Below are positions 1 to 8,751 of a DNA stretch of 64,000 bases, one piece after another. How positions within the stretch are numbered: position 1 is the first letter of the stretch; each line of letters begins with the position of its first letter. The notes beneath the pieces are model-generated. The model saw only the letters and a program-made list of their open reading frames with translations. It did not search any database and was not told the DNA's origin. Both the position numbers and the translations under genes were made by a program. The DNA is from JBAJNN01 sp036881905 (GTDB lineage: Bacteria > Pseudomonadota > Alphaproteobacteria > Rhizobiales > Im1), in contig JBAJNN010000002.1 of the NCBI GenBank assembly GCA_036881905.1, forward strand, positions 73,318 through 137,317. Reading direction: 5' to 3'.

Positions 1-857
1 AGAATGACGATCAGGGCTCCGAGAATGACGCCGGGGATTTTGCCCATGCCGCCGAGAATGACCGCCATGAGAATGATAACCGATTGGCTGAAGGAAAAGC
101 TCTGCGGCGAGATCGCACCGAGATTGACCGCAAAGAACGCGCCGCCGATGCTGGCGAAAATCGCGCCGATCACATAGGCTTGCAATTTGACCGTCGTGCG
201 ATTGATGCCCATGGCTTCTGCCACATCCTCATCATGGCGCACATAGAGCCAGGCCCGCCCAAGCCGCGATTTGGCCAATCGCGTCGAAACGATAACGGCC
301 ATGACGGTAAGGACGCAAAACACGTAATAAAAATCGCGCGGAGTGTCGATATGCCAGCCGAAAATCCAAGGTTGTTCAATTCCGGTGAGCCCCGTGGCCT
401 TTCCGGTGATCGACAGGTTACGGGCGCAAAGCCGCACAATCTCGCCGAAGCCTAAGGTAACGATGGCCAGGTAATCCGAGCGCAGTCTCAGCGTCGGGCC
501 GCCGATGATCACCCCGGCCAGCGCCGCGTTGAAAACGGCCACCGGCAGAGTCAGCCAGAAATCGACCGTGAAATTTAAGGTCAGAATGCCGACCGTATAG
601 GCGCCGACGGCAAAAAAGGCCGCATAGCCGAGATCAAGCAAACCGGCATAGCCGACGACGATATTAAGCCCGAGGGCAAGGATGATATAGAGCAACGCAT
701 TGGTCAAAATCACGATCCCGTAGGAATGCAGGACGAAAGGCGCCAGTGCCATGAACGCCAGAATGATCGCCACGCCGGCCCGGCGCATGAATGGGGAACA
801 AGGCCCGCGCGAAAACCGTAAAACGAGATGCCCTGCTCTTCTTAAGGCTGTCGCCAT
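1..857 (-). CDS. livM: Branched-chain amino-acid ABC transporter permease, LivM family (C-terminus beyond window edge)
   Basis: This inner-membrane permease is one of the two channel subunits of a high-affinity branched-chain amino-acid importer. Reading from the ATG at 857 gives about 285 residues before the window ends. Hydrophobic segments are typical of LivM, with the motif GLNIVVGYAGLLDLGYAAFF near the N-terminus, RLRSDYLAIVTLGFGEI in the middle, the AMGINRTTVK cytoplasmic loop, and a VILGGMGKIPGVILGA segment at the edge. The ATG overlaps the livH stop codon (ATGA), so the two are translationally coupled. The true C-terminus and any livG/livF genes would lie to the left of this window. 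Substrate assignment is by family only. Confidence 0.93.
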   Translation of the reverse strand, partial: MATALRRAGHLVLRFSRGPCSPFMRRAGVAIILAFMALAPFVLHSYGIVILTNALLYIILALGLNIVVGYAGLLDLGYAAFFAVGAYTVGILTLNFTVDFWLTLPVAVFNAALAGVIIGGPTLRLRSDYLAIVTLGFGEIVRLCARNLSITGKATGLTGIEQPWIFGWHIDTPRDFYYVFCVLTVMAVIVSTRLAKSRLGRAWLYVRHDEDVAEAMGINRTTVKLQAYVIGAIFASIGGAFFAVNLGAISPQSFSFSQSVIILMAVILGGMGKIPGVILGALIVI

Positions 858-1771
858 CACATGCGTTCCTGTTCGGATTTTCCCAAAATTCCGGTGGGTT
901 TGAACACCAGAACCAGAATAAGTACGGAGAAGGAAAAAACGTCCTTCCATTCGCTGCCGATGCCCGGGATTTGGGTGCCGAAGGCTTCGAGAAGTCCTAA
1001 CATCAGCCCGCCCAGCATGGCGCCGGGAATCGAACCGATCCCCCCGATGACCGCCGCGGTAAACGCCTTGATGCCGATCAGAAACCCCATGAAATACCAG
1101 ATGGAACCGTAATAGGCTCCGGCCATGGTGCCCGCGGCTGCGGCAAGGGCGGAGCCGATAAAAAAAGTGACGCCGATGATCGTCTCGACATTAATCCCCA
1201 TCAGTCGGCACATATCCTTATCGACCGCCACCGCGCGCATGGCGCGGCCATATCGGGTGTGGGCGACGAAGACCTCAAGTGCAATCATTAGCGCCGCGGC
1301 GCTCGCGACCAGAATGATCTGATTGTAGGTGATGAAAAGCGTGCCGAGCTCGACCCCGTCGAAGCCGAGATCGGTCCTAAAGGCGGTGTGTTCGCCGCCG
1401 GTCAGTGCCAGAACGGCATTCTGCAATACCAAAGAAACCGCCAGAGCGGTGATTAGAATCGACAGGCGTGGCGCCGAAAGCATGGGGTGATAGGCAAGCC
1501 GTTCGATAAGAACGCCGAAACACCCGACGGCGAGCATCGACAAAAACATCGCGCAGAAAATACCAATCCAGCCCTCGCCGACAAGGCTCGATATGGCCGA
1601 CAGGATCATGAAGCCGACGAAGCCGCCGACCATGTAAATGTCGCCATGAGCGAAATTCAAGAGCTTGATGACCCCGAAAATCATGGTATAGCCCAGAGCT
1701 GCCAGCGCATAGACCGAGCCGAGAACCAGACCATTGACCAATTGCTGGGCAATGATGTCAGACAGAATCAT
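857..1771 (-). CDS. livH: Branched-chain amino-acid ABC transporter permease, LivH family
   Basis: This is the second permease subunit (304 residues). The chosen ATG at 1771 (MILSDIIAQQLVNG) follows a strong GGGAGGGG ribosome-binding site 5-6 bases upstream; a longer reading frame extends further 5' but overlaps livK and lacks family similarity. Family hallmarks are GLVLGSVYALAALGYTMIFG, LLNFAHGDIYMVGGF and the cytoplasmic RAVAVDKDMCRLMGIN loop that contacts the ATPase. It lies 89 bp downstream of the binding-protein gene and overlaps livM by four bases, so livK-livH-livM form one operon. Confidence 0.95.
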   Translation of the reverse strand: MILSDIIAQQLVNGLVLGSVYALAALGYTMIFGVIKLLNFAHGDIYMVGGFVGFMILSAISSLVGEGWIGIFCAMFLSMLAVGCFGVLIERLAYHPMLSAPRLSILITALAVSLVLQNAVLALTGGEHTAFRTDLGFDGVELGTLFITYNQIILVASAAALMIALEVFVAHTRYGRAMRAVAVDKDMCRLMGINVETIIGVTFFIGSALAAAAGTMAGAYYGSIWYFMGFLIGIKAFTAAVIGGIGSIPGAMLGGLMLGLLEAFGTQIPGIGSEWKDVFSFSVLILVLVFKPTGILGKSEQERM

Positions 1772-1860
1772 GTCCCCTCCCGGGGAAAATCTATGAGCCG
1801 ACGCCGCCCGGTCTCCGCAACTCGCAGGCTTCCGATGAACAATGTGCTGGACAATCGGGC

Positions 1861-2991
1861 CTATTCGCCGACGCTGACCCAGTGCCCGCCTTTTCCTTCC
1901 ACAACGATAAAGTTGGAGCGGGCGAGCGTCTTGTCTTTGGTAAAGACTATAGGACCTGTGAGCCATTCCTGCCCGTTGACCGAGGCCAGCGCCTTGATTA
2001 TGGCGTCGGGATCGGTCGAACCAGCCTTGTCGATGGCCCATGCCATCAGCTGCATGCCGTCATAGGTCAGCGCCGCAAAGGACCCCGGAGCGCTTTTGTA
2101 TTTGGCCTTGTAGGTCCTGACAAACTGTGCGGCCTTGGGAAGGAGCTCTGCGATGGGTGCGGAAATGCCGAAGACACCTTCCGCCGCGCCCCCGGCGATA
2201 TCGAACAGCTTGTCGGAAATCGAACCATCGCAGACGACGATGATTCCCCGGTATCCGGCTTGACGCAGTTGACGGATCAACAACGCGCCATCGGCGTAAT
2301 AGGCGGTCCACCACACTGCATCGGGCTTGGCGCTTTTGATCATGGTGACGATGGCCGAATAGTCCTGTTCGCCTTTGTTGACGGTCTCGAAAGCAACGAC
2401 GTCATTGCCCTCCTGCTTCCAGTCCTTGGCGGTCAGATCGCCCAGATCTTGGGAAAAGGCATCACCCTCATTGACGATCGCCAGCGTATGGGCGCGTTTT
2501 TTTTTCAGGAATTTCACGACCTTGGCGGCATGGGCGTCGCCGGTTGAGTTGATCATGACGGCGTTGCCCGGATTGGCGGGAATAAGTTTGGTCGAATTCG
2601 ATGCCGTTATGACAAACGGTATGTCGGCACGCCCATAGACCTTGAGAGTCGGCAGAGTGGCCCCGGAGCAATAACCGCCGATCACGCCGACCACATCATG
2701 ACGAGCCGCCAGCTTGGACGCCGCGTTGACAGCGGCCTGAGGGTCACAAGCCGCATCGGCGATCATCATTTTAATCTTGCGGCCGAGAACGCCGCCCTCG
2801 GCGTTAATCTCTTGCGCCGCGATAGCGGCGGCATTGGCCATCGAAAAGCCGCGAACGGCCGAGGAACCAGTTTGCGGCACCTGGACGCCGATCAGAATCG
2901 AATCGTCGGCCCATGCAACCGAACATGGCGCCAATGCCGCAACTGCGGCGATAAGGAATTTTTTGGTGAACTCACTCCATCCTTTTCGCAT
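1861..2991 (-). CDS. livK: Periplasmic branched-chain amino-acid-binding protein (LivK/LivJ family)
   Basis: The 376-residue protein starts with a Sec signal peptide (basic MRKGWSEFTKK, hydrophobic LIAAVAALAPC, probable cleavage after AWA). The mature part has the leucine-binding-protein fold markers: VQVPQTGSSAVRGF at the start, INAEGGVLGRKIKMMIADAACDP, and the ligand-region VIGGYCSGATLPTL. It delivers ligand to the LivH/LivM permeases encoded just downstream on the same strand. The exact ligand (Leu/Ile/Val or another amide or carboxylate) cannot be read from the sequence. Confidence 0.93.
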   Translation of the reverse strand: MRKGWSEFTKKFLIAAVAALAPCSVAWADDSILIGVQVPQTGSSAVRGFSMANAAAIAAQEINAEGGVLGRKIKMMIADAACDPQAAVNAASKLAARHDVVGVIGGYCSGATLPTLKVYGRADIPFVITASNSTKLIPANPGNAVMINSTGDAHAAKVVKFLKKKRAHTLAIVNEGDAFSQDLGDLTAKDWKQEGNDVVAFETVNKGEQDYSAIVTMIKSAKPDAVWWTAYYADGALLIRQLRQAGYRGIIVVCDGSISDKLFDIAGGAAEGVFGISAPIAELLPKAAQFVRTYKAKYKSAPGSFAALTYDGMQLMAWAIDKAGSTDPDAIIKALASVNGQEWLTGPIVFTKDKTLARSNFIVVEGKGGHWVSVGE

Positions 2992-3445
2992 TTTACGTCT
3001 CCCGCTCTTAAGTTTGTTACCCCGATTTCCCCATATGCCCTACCGGGCCGTCATCATCGCTATGATCCTTCGACGAACGAATAAGGCTCGATAACCCATA
3101 CTACGGATAAAAAGTCATTCCGCAAGCTTATGACCCGCCGTTTCACTGGTCAACTCATATAATGATTTTTTGGGGTCCGCGATGTGGAAAACTGAGGGTT
3201 GAGGATATTTTGACGCTCAATGAAGTCTCGGGGTGGTGGAAAAACGCGCGGTTCGCGAACCGCGCGGACGATGGCATGTTTTTTAAGATCATGACGTTGA
3301 CAGGCTTTGCGGAATCGACCAAACAGCACAGGGTGTCCGCTTATCCGATCGGCATTGGGATGGACCCCCAGTTCCTCTCCCCAGAACCCTCAGGATAGTG
3401 GACAATTATGTGTCAACGGAAAAATCTTAAAAGAGTGCCGACCAC
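2992..3445. other. Intergenic region between divergent livK and yejF-like gene
   Basis: No convincing gene is present in these 454 bases. The region must hold the promoters of livK (leftward) and the ABC ATPase gene (rightward). Its only striking feature is the perfect 22-bp palindrome listed separately. Open frames here are short and have no recognisable family. Confidence 0.6.
3245..3266. promoter_or_regulatory. Perfect 22-bp palindrome (possible operator or hairpin)
   Basis: The half-site CGCGCGGTTCG is followed directly by its exact reverse complement. It sits about 250 bp upstream of livK and 180 bp upstream of the ABC ATPase start. As DNA it could bind a dimeric regulator; as RNA it would form a GC-rich hairpin, but the T6 run 12 bases further on is too far for a standard intrinsic terminator. 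Confidence 0.4.
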
Positions 3446-5074
3446 GTGGAACAAAAAGCGCAAACCCAACACGCCGTTCTAGCCGTTCGTGGCCTGAATG
3501 TTTGTTTCGGTACCCTTGATGGCGAGGTTCATGCCGTCAAATCCGTCGATCTCGACGTGGGAGAGGGAGAAAACGTCGCCATAGTCGGCAAATCCGGCTC
3601 GGGCAAGAGCCAGATCATTCTGGCCACCATGGGAATTTTGGCCGCGAACGGACACGCAACCGGCTCTGTGCGTTTTCGCGGAGAAGAGCTTCTCGGCCTT
3701 TCGAAACGCATGCTCAACCACTATCGCGGCAAGCGGATTGCCATGATCTTCCAAGAGCCCATGACCTCGCTCGACCCGCTCTATACCGTCGGTTGCCAAA
3801 TCGGCGAAACGCTTACATTTCACAGCACGCTCAGACGGCGGGAGATCCGCGGGCGGGTGCTCGAATTGCTTGGTCTCGCGCGGCTTCGCGACCCTCAGCG
3901 AATTGCGCGCTCCTACCCGCATGAACTCTCCGGCGGGCAGCGTCAGCGGGCGATGATCGCCATGGCGCTTGCCAATGAGCCGGATATCCTGATCGCCGAT
4001 GAACCGACAACTGCGCTCGACGTCACCATTCAGGCGGAAATTCTGGCCCTTCTGGCCGATCTGCAAAACCGCTTAGGCATGTCGATCCTGTTCATCACCC
4101 ACGATCTTGGGATCGTGCGCGAATTTGCCGATCGGGTTTATGTCATGGCCGAGGGCGAGATGGTGGAAACTGGCCGAACCCAACGCCTGTTCGACGCCCC
4201 GCGCGAGGCCTATACCAAAATGCTTCTGGCCGCCGAACCGGAAGGCCGCAAGGCGCCGCCGCCGGCTTTAGCGCCGATCCTGCTCCAGGGTTGCGATGTG
4301 CGTGTGACTTACCGCCGGGGCGGCGGGTTCCTGAGAAATCCACGCCATGAACTCAGGGCCATTGACGGGATCAGCATCACCTTGCGCAAGGGTCAGACCA
4401 TCGGCGTCGTCGGCGAGTCCGGATCGGGGAAATCCACACTTGGCCGCGCCCTCTTGCGGCTTGTCAGATCCAACGGACGAATTATCTATGCTGGCCGGCG
4501 TATAGAAGGGTTTGACCGCGACGCCATGCGCCCCTTGCGCCGTCAGATGCAAATCGTCTTTCAGGATCCCTTCGGTTCGCTCTCGCCGCGCATGACCGTC
4601 GGCGAAATCGTAGCCGAGGGGCTCACTGTCCACGAGCCGCAATTACGGCCGAGCCAGCGGGTCGAGCGGGTCGTGGAGGCTTTGGCGAAAGTTCAGCTCG
4701 ATCCGGCCTTGCGCAATCGTTATCCGCATGAGTTTTCCGGCGGCCAGCGCCAGCGTATCGCGATCGCCCGTGCCATGATTCTTAAACCCGATCTCGTCGT
4801 GCTTGATGAACCGACCTCCGCCCTCGACCGCTTGGTGCAGAAACACATCGTTGAACTTCTGCGCGACATTCAGGCCGAGAATGACCTTTCTTATATTTTC
4901 ATCAGCCATGATCTCGCCGTCGTGCGCGCCATGGCCGATTATATCATCGTCATGAGGCTTGGGAGTGTGGTGGAGGAAGGCAGCGTCGGGCAGATTTTCG
5001 ATCACCCTCGCGAATCCTACACGCGCGAGTTAATTGCGGCCACCCTCAATCCGGCGGGTCATGCTGTCAAGTAG
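3446..5074 (+). CDS. yejF: Oligopeptide/microcin C-type ABC transporter, double ATP-binding protein (YejF-like)
   Basis: The 542-residue protein holds two complete ABC ATPase domains in tandem, as in YejF/GsiA, rather than separate DppD and DppF proteins. Domain 1 has Walker A GKSGSGKS, signature LSGGQRQR and Walker B ILIADEPTTALD. Domain 2 (from about residue 280) has GESGSGKST, FSGGQRQR and LVVLDEPTSALD. It energises import of peptides or peptide-like antibiotics at the inner membrane. The start is a GTG with only a weak ribosome-binding site. No permease genes are adjacent; a YejA-type binding protein lies 20 kb away at 25480-27411, so the system is split or has lost parts. Confidence 0.88.
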   Translation: MEQKAQTQHAVLAVRGLNVCFGTLDGEVHAVKSVDLDVGEGENVAIVGKSGSGKSQIILATMGILAANGHATGSVRFRGEELLGLSKRMLNHYRGKRIAMIFQEPMTSLDPLYTVGCQIGETLTFHSTLRRREIRGRVLELLGLARLRDPQRIARSYPHELSGGQRQRAMIAMALANEPDILIADEPTTALDVTIQAEILALLADLQNRLGMSILFITHDLGIVREFADRVYVMAEGEMVETGRTQRLFDAPREAYTKMLLAAEPEGRKAPPPALAPILLQGCDVRVTYRRGGGFLRNPRHELRAIDGISITLRKGQTIGVVGESGSGKSTLGRALLRLVRSNGRIIYAGRRIEGFDRDAMRPLRRQMQIVFQDPFGSLSPRMTVGEIVAEGLTVHEPQLRPSQRVERVVEALAKVQLDPALRNRYPHEFSGGQRQRIAIARAMILKPDLVVLDEPTSALDRLVQKHIVELLRDIQAENDLSYIFISHDLAVVRAMADYIIVMRLGSVVEEGSVGQIFDHPRESYTRELIAATLNPAGHAVK

Positions 5075-5122
5075 GCGATAAGGCAGGGGGATCCGAAGAG
5101 CCGGCTCCGGCCTCTGTGGCCC

Positions 5123-5294
5123 AGAGCATAATCCGAGCCGCAAGCGAGGAGCCAAGGATCGATAAGATTATGCGGCTAGGGGAGAGCATAATCCGAGCCG
5201 CAAGCGAGGAGCCAAGGATCGACAAGATTATGCGGCTAGGGGAGAGCATAATCCGAGCCGCAAGCGAGGAGCCAAGGATCGACAAGATTATGCG
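5123..5294. repeat. Three tandem copies of a 60-bp element with internal inverted repeats
   Basis: Units begin at 5123, 5183 and 5243 with an exact 60-bp period; the third is cut short at 5294. The units differ at one base (GATAAG versus GACAAG). Each is bounded by GCATAATC and its reverse complement GATTATGC about 35 bp later, so each could fold as a hairpin. Because 60 is divisible by three, the array reads open in several frames on both strands; those short frames are artefacts. The form recalls dispersed palindromic intergenic elements of alphaproteobacteria, but here they are tandem. Confidence 0.9.
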
Positions 5295-5372
5295 ACCACG
5301 ATAGAGACTTAAGAGTGTCGGTTCGGTTCAATCAGATCGAGCGGCGCTCTAAGTCAACAGAGTTTAAGGCCC

Positions 5373-6056
5373 ATGAACCAGCGACAATGGACAGAAGTCG
5401 ACCGCTATATCGCCGATTGCTTTTTCAAGGCCGATCCAGCGTTGGATCATGCGCTCAAAACCAGTGCGCAGGCCGGTTTGCCGGCAATCAATGTCGCGCC
5501 CAATCAGGCTAAATTTCTCCATCTCCTTGCGCGCATTCAAGGCGCCCACAAAATTCTCGAGATCGGAACGCTTGGCGGCTACAGCACCATCTGGCTTGCC
5601 CGCGCATTGACGCCCGGCGGCAGGCTAATCACATTGGAAATCGATCCTGAACATGGCGATGTCGCGCGCGCCAATATTGCGCGGGCCGGGCTTGGCGACG
5701 TTGTCGATATAAGAATTGGCCACGCGCTCGACACCTTGCCCGAACTCGTTGAACAGGGAGAGGGACCTTTCGATATGATATTCATTGATGCCGACAAGCG
5801 TTCCAATCCGGATTATTTCGCCGGGGCGCTCAAACTATCCCGACCGGGCAGCGTCATCGTCATCGACAATGTCATACGCAAGGGCGCGGTGACCGATCCC
5901 GACAGTACCGACCCCGATGTCATCGGGGTTCGTCGGCTTAATAAACGCATGGCCCTGGAACTGAATATTTGCGCGACTTCCATTCAAACGGTCGGTGCCA
6001 AGGGATATGACGGTCTGACGATCGCTTTGGTCACCGATACGAGTCAGTCATCCTGA
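5373..6056 (+). CDS. SAM-dependent O-methyltransferase (class I, catechol/caffeoyl-CoA OMT-like family)
   Basis: The 227-residue cytosolic protein matches the bacterial O-methyltransferase family 3 in length. The SAM-binding motif I is KILEIGTLGGYSTIWLA; the acidic motif II is ITLEIDP; the metal-binding aspartate region is DMIFIDADKRSNPDYF, followed by VIVIDNVIRKGAV. These predict a divalent-cation-dependent methyl transfer to a hydroxyl group. The ATG at 5373 has an AAGG site upstream. The substrate is unknown. It converges with ilvA, leaving 16 bp between stops. Confidence 0.9.
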   Translation: MNQRQWTEVDRYIADCFFKADPALDHALKTSAQAGLPAINVAPNQAKFLHLLARIQGAHKILEIGTLGGYSTIWLARALTPGGRLITLEIDPEHGDVARANIARAGLGDVVDIRIGHALDTLPELVEQGEGPFDMIFIDADKRSNPDYFAGALKLSRPGSVIVIDNVIRKGAVTDPDSTDPDVIGVRRLNKRMALELNICATSIQTVGAKGYDGLTIALVTDTSQSS

Positions 6057-6072
6057 GGCTGTTTTGAGCCAT

Positions 6073-7350
6073 TCAATCAGGCTTGCCAGCGGGTTGACGC
6101 GAAATGACCGGGTTCGCCTTCCCGTTAACGGCCTCATCATCGGGAGCACCGATCACTCTGGTCACGAACCCCCCCGCTTCGATCAGGGCGATAATATCTC
6201 TCATGTGATTGTCGCCGCGCGTTTCGATCATAACGTCCAGATTGGCCCGCTTGGCCGAGAGTTCCAGACCCATGCGCCGATGCCAGACTTCCAGAATATT
6301 GGCGCCCGCCTGCCCCAGAAGCGTCGAAATCTGGCCAAGAATCCCCGGGCGATCCTCAATTTCGATGCGCAGCGAGACAATGGAGCGGGCGCGCTTGAGT
6401 TCGCGATGGATCACGGAAGCCAACAAGCGCGGATCGATATTCCCCCCGCATAAAATAAGCCCGACCTTGCGGCCGCGAAACCGTTCCGGGTTTACGAGCA
6501 TAGCGGCAAGCCCGACGGCTCCGGCCCCTTCGACGACAATTTTCTCCTGGCATAGGAGGCTCATGACCGCCTGCTCGATCGCCGTCTCGCCAACGAGTTG
6601 CACCTCATCGACATAATCCCGGCACAGCGAAACGGTCCGTTCGCTCACAGTCTTGACCGCAATGCCCTCGGCCAGCGTCGCCCCGCCGCATTGCGCGGTT
6701 TCCCCTCGCAGGGCGCAATACATGGAGGGGTAAAGTTCGGCCTCCACACCAATAATCCTCATATCGGGCCTTAAGGTTTTCGCCGCCAGCGCATTGCCAC
6801 CGATCAACCCGCCGCCGCCGATGGGCATGATCAGCATATCGAGATCGGGCTTTTGTTCCAGCATCTCCAAAGCAATAGTGCCCTGGCCCACGATAATTCG
6901 ATCGTCATCATAGGGGTGAATCAAAGTGAGGCCACGTTTGGCAATCATTTTCTCAGCGACGATTCGGCCGTCATCCAGCGTCTCGCCGGCCAAAATAATG
7001 TTCGCGCCATGGGCGCGGGTGCGTTTGACCTTGTTGAAGGGGGTGGTCTTGGGCATGACGATGGTGGCGGGAATATCCATCCGCCTGGTGTGATAGGCCA
7101 CGGCCTGGGCGTGATTGCCCGCCGACATGGCGATAACGCCGCGCCGCCTTGAGCGATCGTCAAGGCTGGCCAGCTTGACGAAAGACCCCCGATCCTTAAA
7201 GGAATTGGTGGCCTGGAGCGTCTCCAGTTTGATGTGAATCTCCGCACCGGTCATTTCGGAAAGTTTCGCGGCCGCAAGCAAAGGCGTGTTGACGATATGC
7301 CCGCCCAGCATTTCGCGCGCCCGTTCAATATCGGTGATGGTCATCGTCAT
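6073..7350 (-). CDS. ilvA: Threonine ammonia-lyase (threonine dehydratase) with C-terminal ACT domain
   Basis: This PLP enzyme deaminates threonine to 2-oxobutyrate, the entry step to isoleucine. From the ATG at 7350 (MTMTITDIERAREML; AAAGGACAG ribosome-binding site upstream) it has 425 residues. The PLP-lysine lies in TNSFKDRGSF, the glycine-rich phosphate loop is IGGGGLIGG, and residues from about 335 form one ACT regulatory domain (IEIEDRPGILGQISTLLGQAGANILEVWH). One ACT domain makes it the shorter TdcB/IlvA type common in alphaproteobacteria. A longer frame starting upstream overlaps gltX and lacks family similarity. Confidence 0.92.
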   Translation of the reverse strand: MTMTITDIERAREMLGGHIVNTPLLAAAKLSEMTGAEIHIKLETLQATNSFKDRGSFVKLASLDDRSRRRGVIAMSAGNHAQAVAYHTRRMDIPATIVMPKTTPFNKVKRTRAHGANIILAGETLDDGRIVAEKMIAKRGLTLIHPYDDDRIIVGQGTIALEMLEQKPDLDMLIMPIGGGGLIGGNALAAKTLRPDMRIIGVEAELYPSMYCALRGETAQCGGATLAEGIAVKTVSERTVSLCRDYVDEVQLVGETAIEQAVMSLLCQEKIVVEGAGAVGLAAMLVNPERFRGRKVGLILCGGNIDPRLLASVIHRELKRARSIVSLRIEIEDRPGILGQISTLLGQAGANILEVWHRRMGLELSAKRANLDVMIETRGDNHMRDIIALIEAGGFVTRVIGAPDDEAVNGKANPVISRQPAGKPD

Positions 7351-7408
7351 AAAAGCTGTCCTTTCCCGTCCCATCCGGGGTGAATATTCGTGAAGAGACC
7401 GAAACCGT

Positions 7409-8746
7409 TCAAGCTGTTTTCCCACGAAGCCTGCGCATAGCCTTGTCGCGTCCGATCAGCGGCAACAGGACGGCAAGCTCCGGCCCATGGTCGAGGCCGG
7501 TAAGCGCGCGGCGTAGCGGCATGAAAAGGGCTTTGCCCTTGCGACCAGTCCGTGCCCGGATGCGGCCGGTCCAGTCCTTCCAGGTCGCCCCATTCCATGG
7601 TTCTGCGGGCAGTTCCTCGGCAGCACAGGCGCAATATTCCGGTTCGTCGATGGCCGGGCCTATCGGGCCGGTCACGATAGCCCACCAGCCGGGCGCATCC
7701 TTAAGCTTACGGCAATTGGCCCGCATCGCATCCCAGAAGAGCGCGCCGCCGCCGACGCCCATTGCGGTAAGCCGCTCGGCGACCGATTCATAAGGTAATC
7801 TCTGGAGTAATCTTGCATTGAAGGCCTCCAACTCTTTTTCATCAAAACGCACCGGCGCGCGCGATACCCTCGTAATATCGAAGCTGGCCATGAGTTCGTT
7901 CATACTGTCATGCACGCCCGTCGCCTGAGACGTGCCCAATGTCGCGGCGAGGCTGGCCACCGCCATCGGCTCGAAACCTCGCTCGCGATAATGGGAGAGG
8001 GGTAAGGTGCCGGACCGTTTTGAGAGCCCGCGCCCGTCGCCGTCAACCATCAGACTGTGATGGGCAAAAGAAGGTGTCGCCGCTGCCAGGACCTTAAAAA
8101 GCTGAAGCTGGATGGCGGTATTGGTCACATGATCCTCGCCACGGATCACGGTGCCGATAGAAAAGTCAATATCGTCGATTACGCTCGACAGCGAATAAAG
8201 CACGGTGCCGTCGGCGCGTATGAGCACGGGATCGGACAGGCAAGCGGCATCGACGTGTTGGCACCCGCGAATGAGATCGTTCCAGGAGGCCCGCCGACGG
8301 TCCAGCAAAAACCGCCAATGCGGGCGCAAACCCCGCCTCTCCAGTTGGGCGTGGTCTTGCGCCGTCAAGGCAAGCCCGGCGCGGTCATAGATCGGCGGCA
8401 GGCCACGGGCGCGCAATTGCTCACGTTTGCGCTCCAGTTCGTCTTTCGTCTCATAACAGGCATAGAGCCGCCCCGCCTCTTTAAGGCGCGCCGCTTCCCG
8501 CCGGTAGCGGTCAAGACGATCCGACTGACGGGCGATTTCATCGGGGACGATCCCCAGCCAAGCCAGATCGTCCCTTATAGTCTTGGCAAAAGCCGGTGTC
8601 GAGCGGGCCTTATCGGTGTCGTCGAAACGCAAAAGGAAACGCCCACCCTGTGATTTGGCGAACAGCCAGTTCAACAACGCGGTGCGCGCATTGCCGATGT
8701 GAATGCGCCCGGTCGGGCTTGGCGCAAAGCGGACACGGACACTCAT
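7409..8746 (-). CDS. gltX: Glutamyl-tRNA synthetase
   Basis: This class I aminoacyl-tRNA synthetase charges tRNA with glutamate. Starting at ATG 8746 (MSVRVRFAPSPTGRIHIGN) it has 445 residues, with the HIGH motif at residues 9-14 and the KMSKS equivalent GLSKRSG near residue 240. The lower length and the divergent tail match alphaproteobacterial GltX paralogues, some of which act on tRNA-Glu and tRNA-Gln alike; this cannot be settled here. The start lies five bases after the nadE stop, so nadE and gltX are likely co-transcribed. Confidence 0.93.
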   Translation of the reverse strand: MSVRVRFAPSPTGRIHIGNARTALLNWLFAKSQGGRFLLRFDDTDKARSTPAFAKTIRDDLAWLGIVPDEIARQSDRLDRYRREAARLKEAGRLYACYETKDELERKREQLRARGLPPIYDRAGLALTAQDHAQLERRGLRPHWRFLLDRRRASWNDLIRGCQHVDAACLSDPVLIRADGTVLYSLSSVIDDIDFSIGTVIRGEDHVTNTAIQLQLFKVLAAATPSFAHHSLMVDGDGRGLSKRSGTLPLSHYRERGFEPMAVASLAATLGTSQATGVHDSMNELMASFDITRVSRAPVRFDEKELEAFNARLLQRLPYESVAERLTAMGVGGGALFWDAMRANCRKLKDAPGWWAIVTGPIGPAIDEPEYCACAAEELPAEPWNGATWKDWTGRIRARTGRKGKALFMPLRRALTGLDHGPELAVLLPLIGRDKAMRRLRGKTA

Positions 8747-8751
8747 GGGCG

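Noticed and set aside
1487..2065. 192-codon plus-strand frame
   Set aside because: It is antisense to livH and livK, both with clear family motifs and ribosome-binding sites.
5123..5294. CRISPR array
   Set aside because: There are no variable spacers; the units are directly tandem and 60 bp long, and no cas genes are present.
5116..5304. Open frames of 62-72 codons on both strands with a repeated 20-residue motif
   Set aside because: They arise only because the 60-bp tandem repeat keeps frame; no ribosome-binding site or family match.
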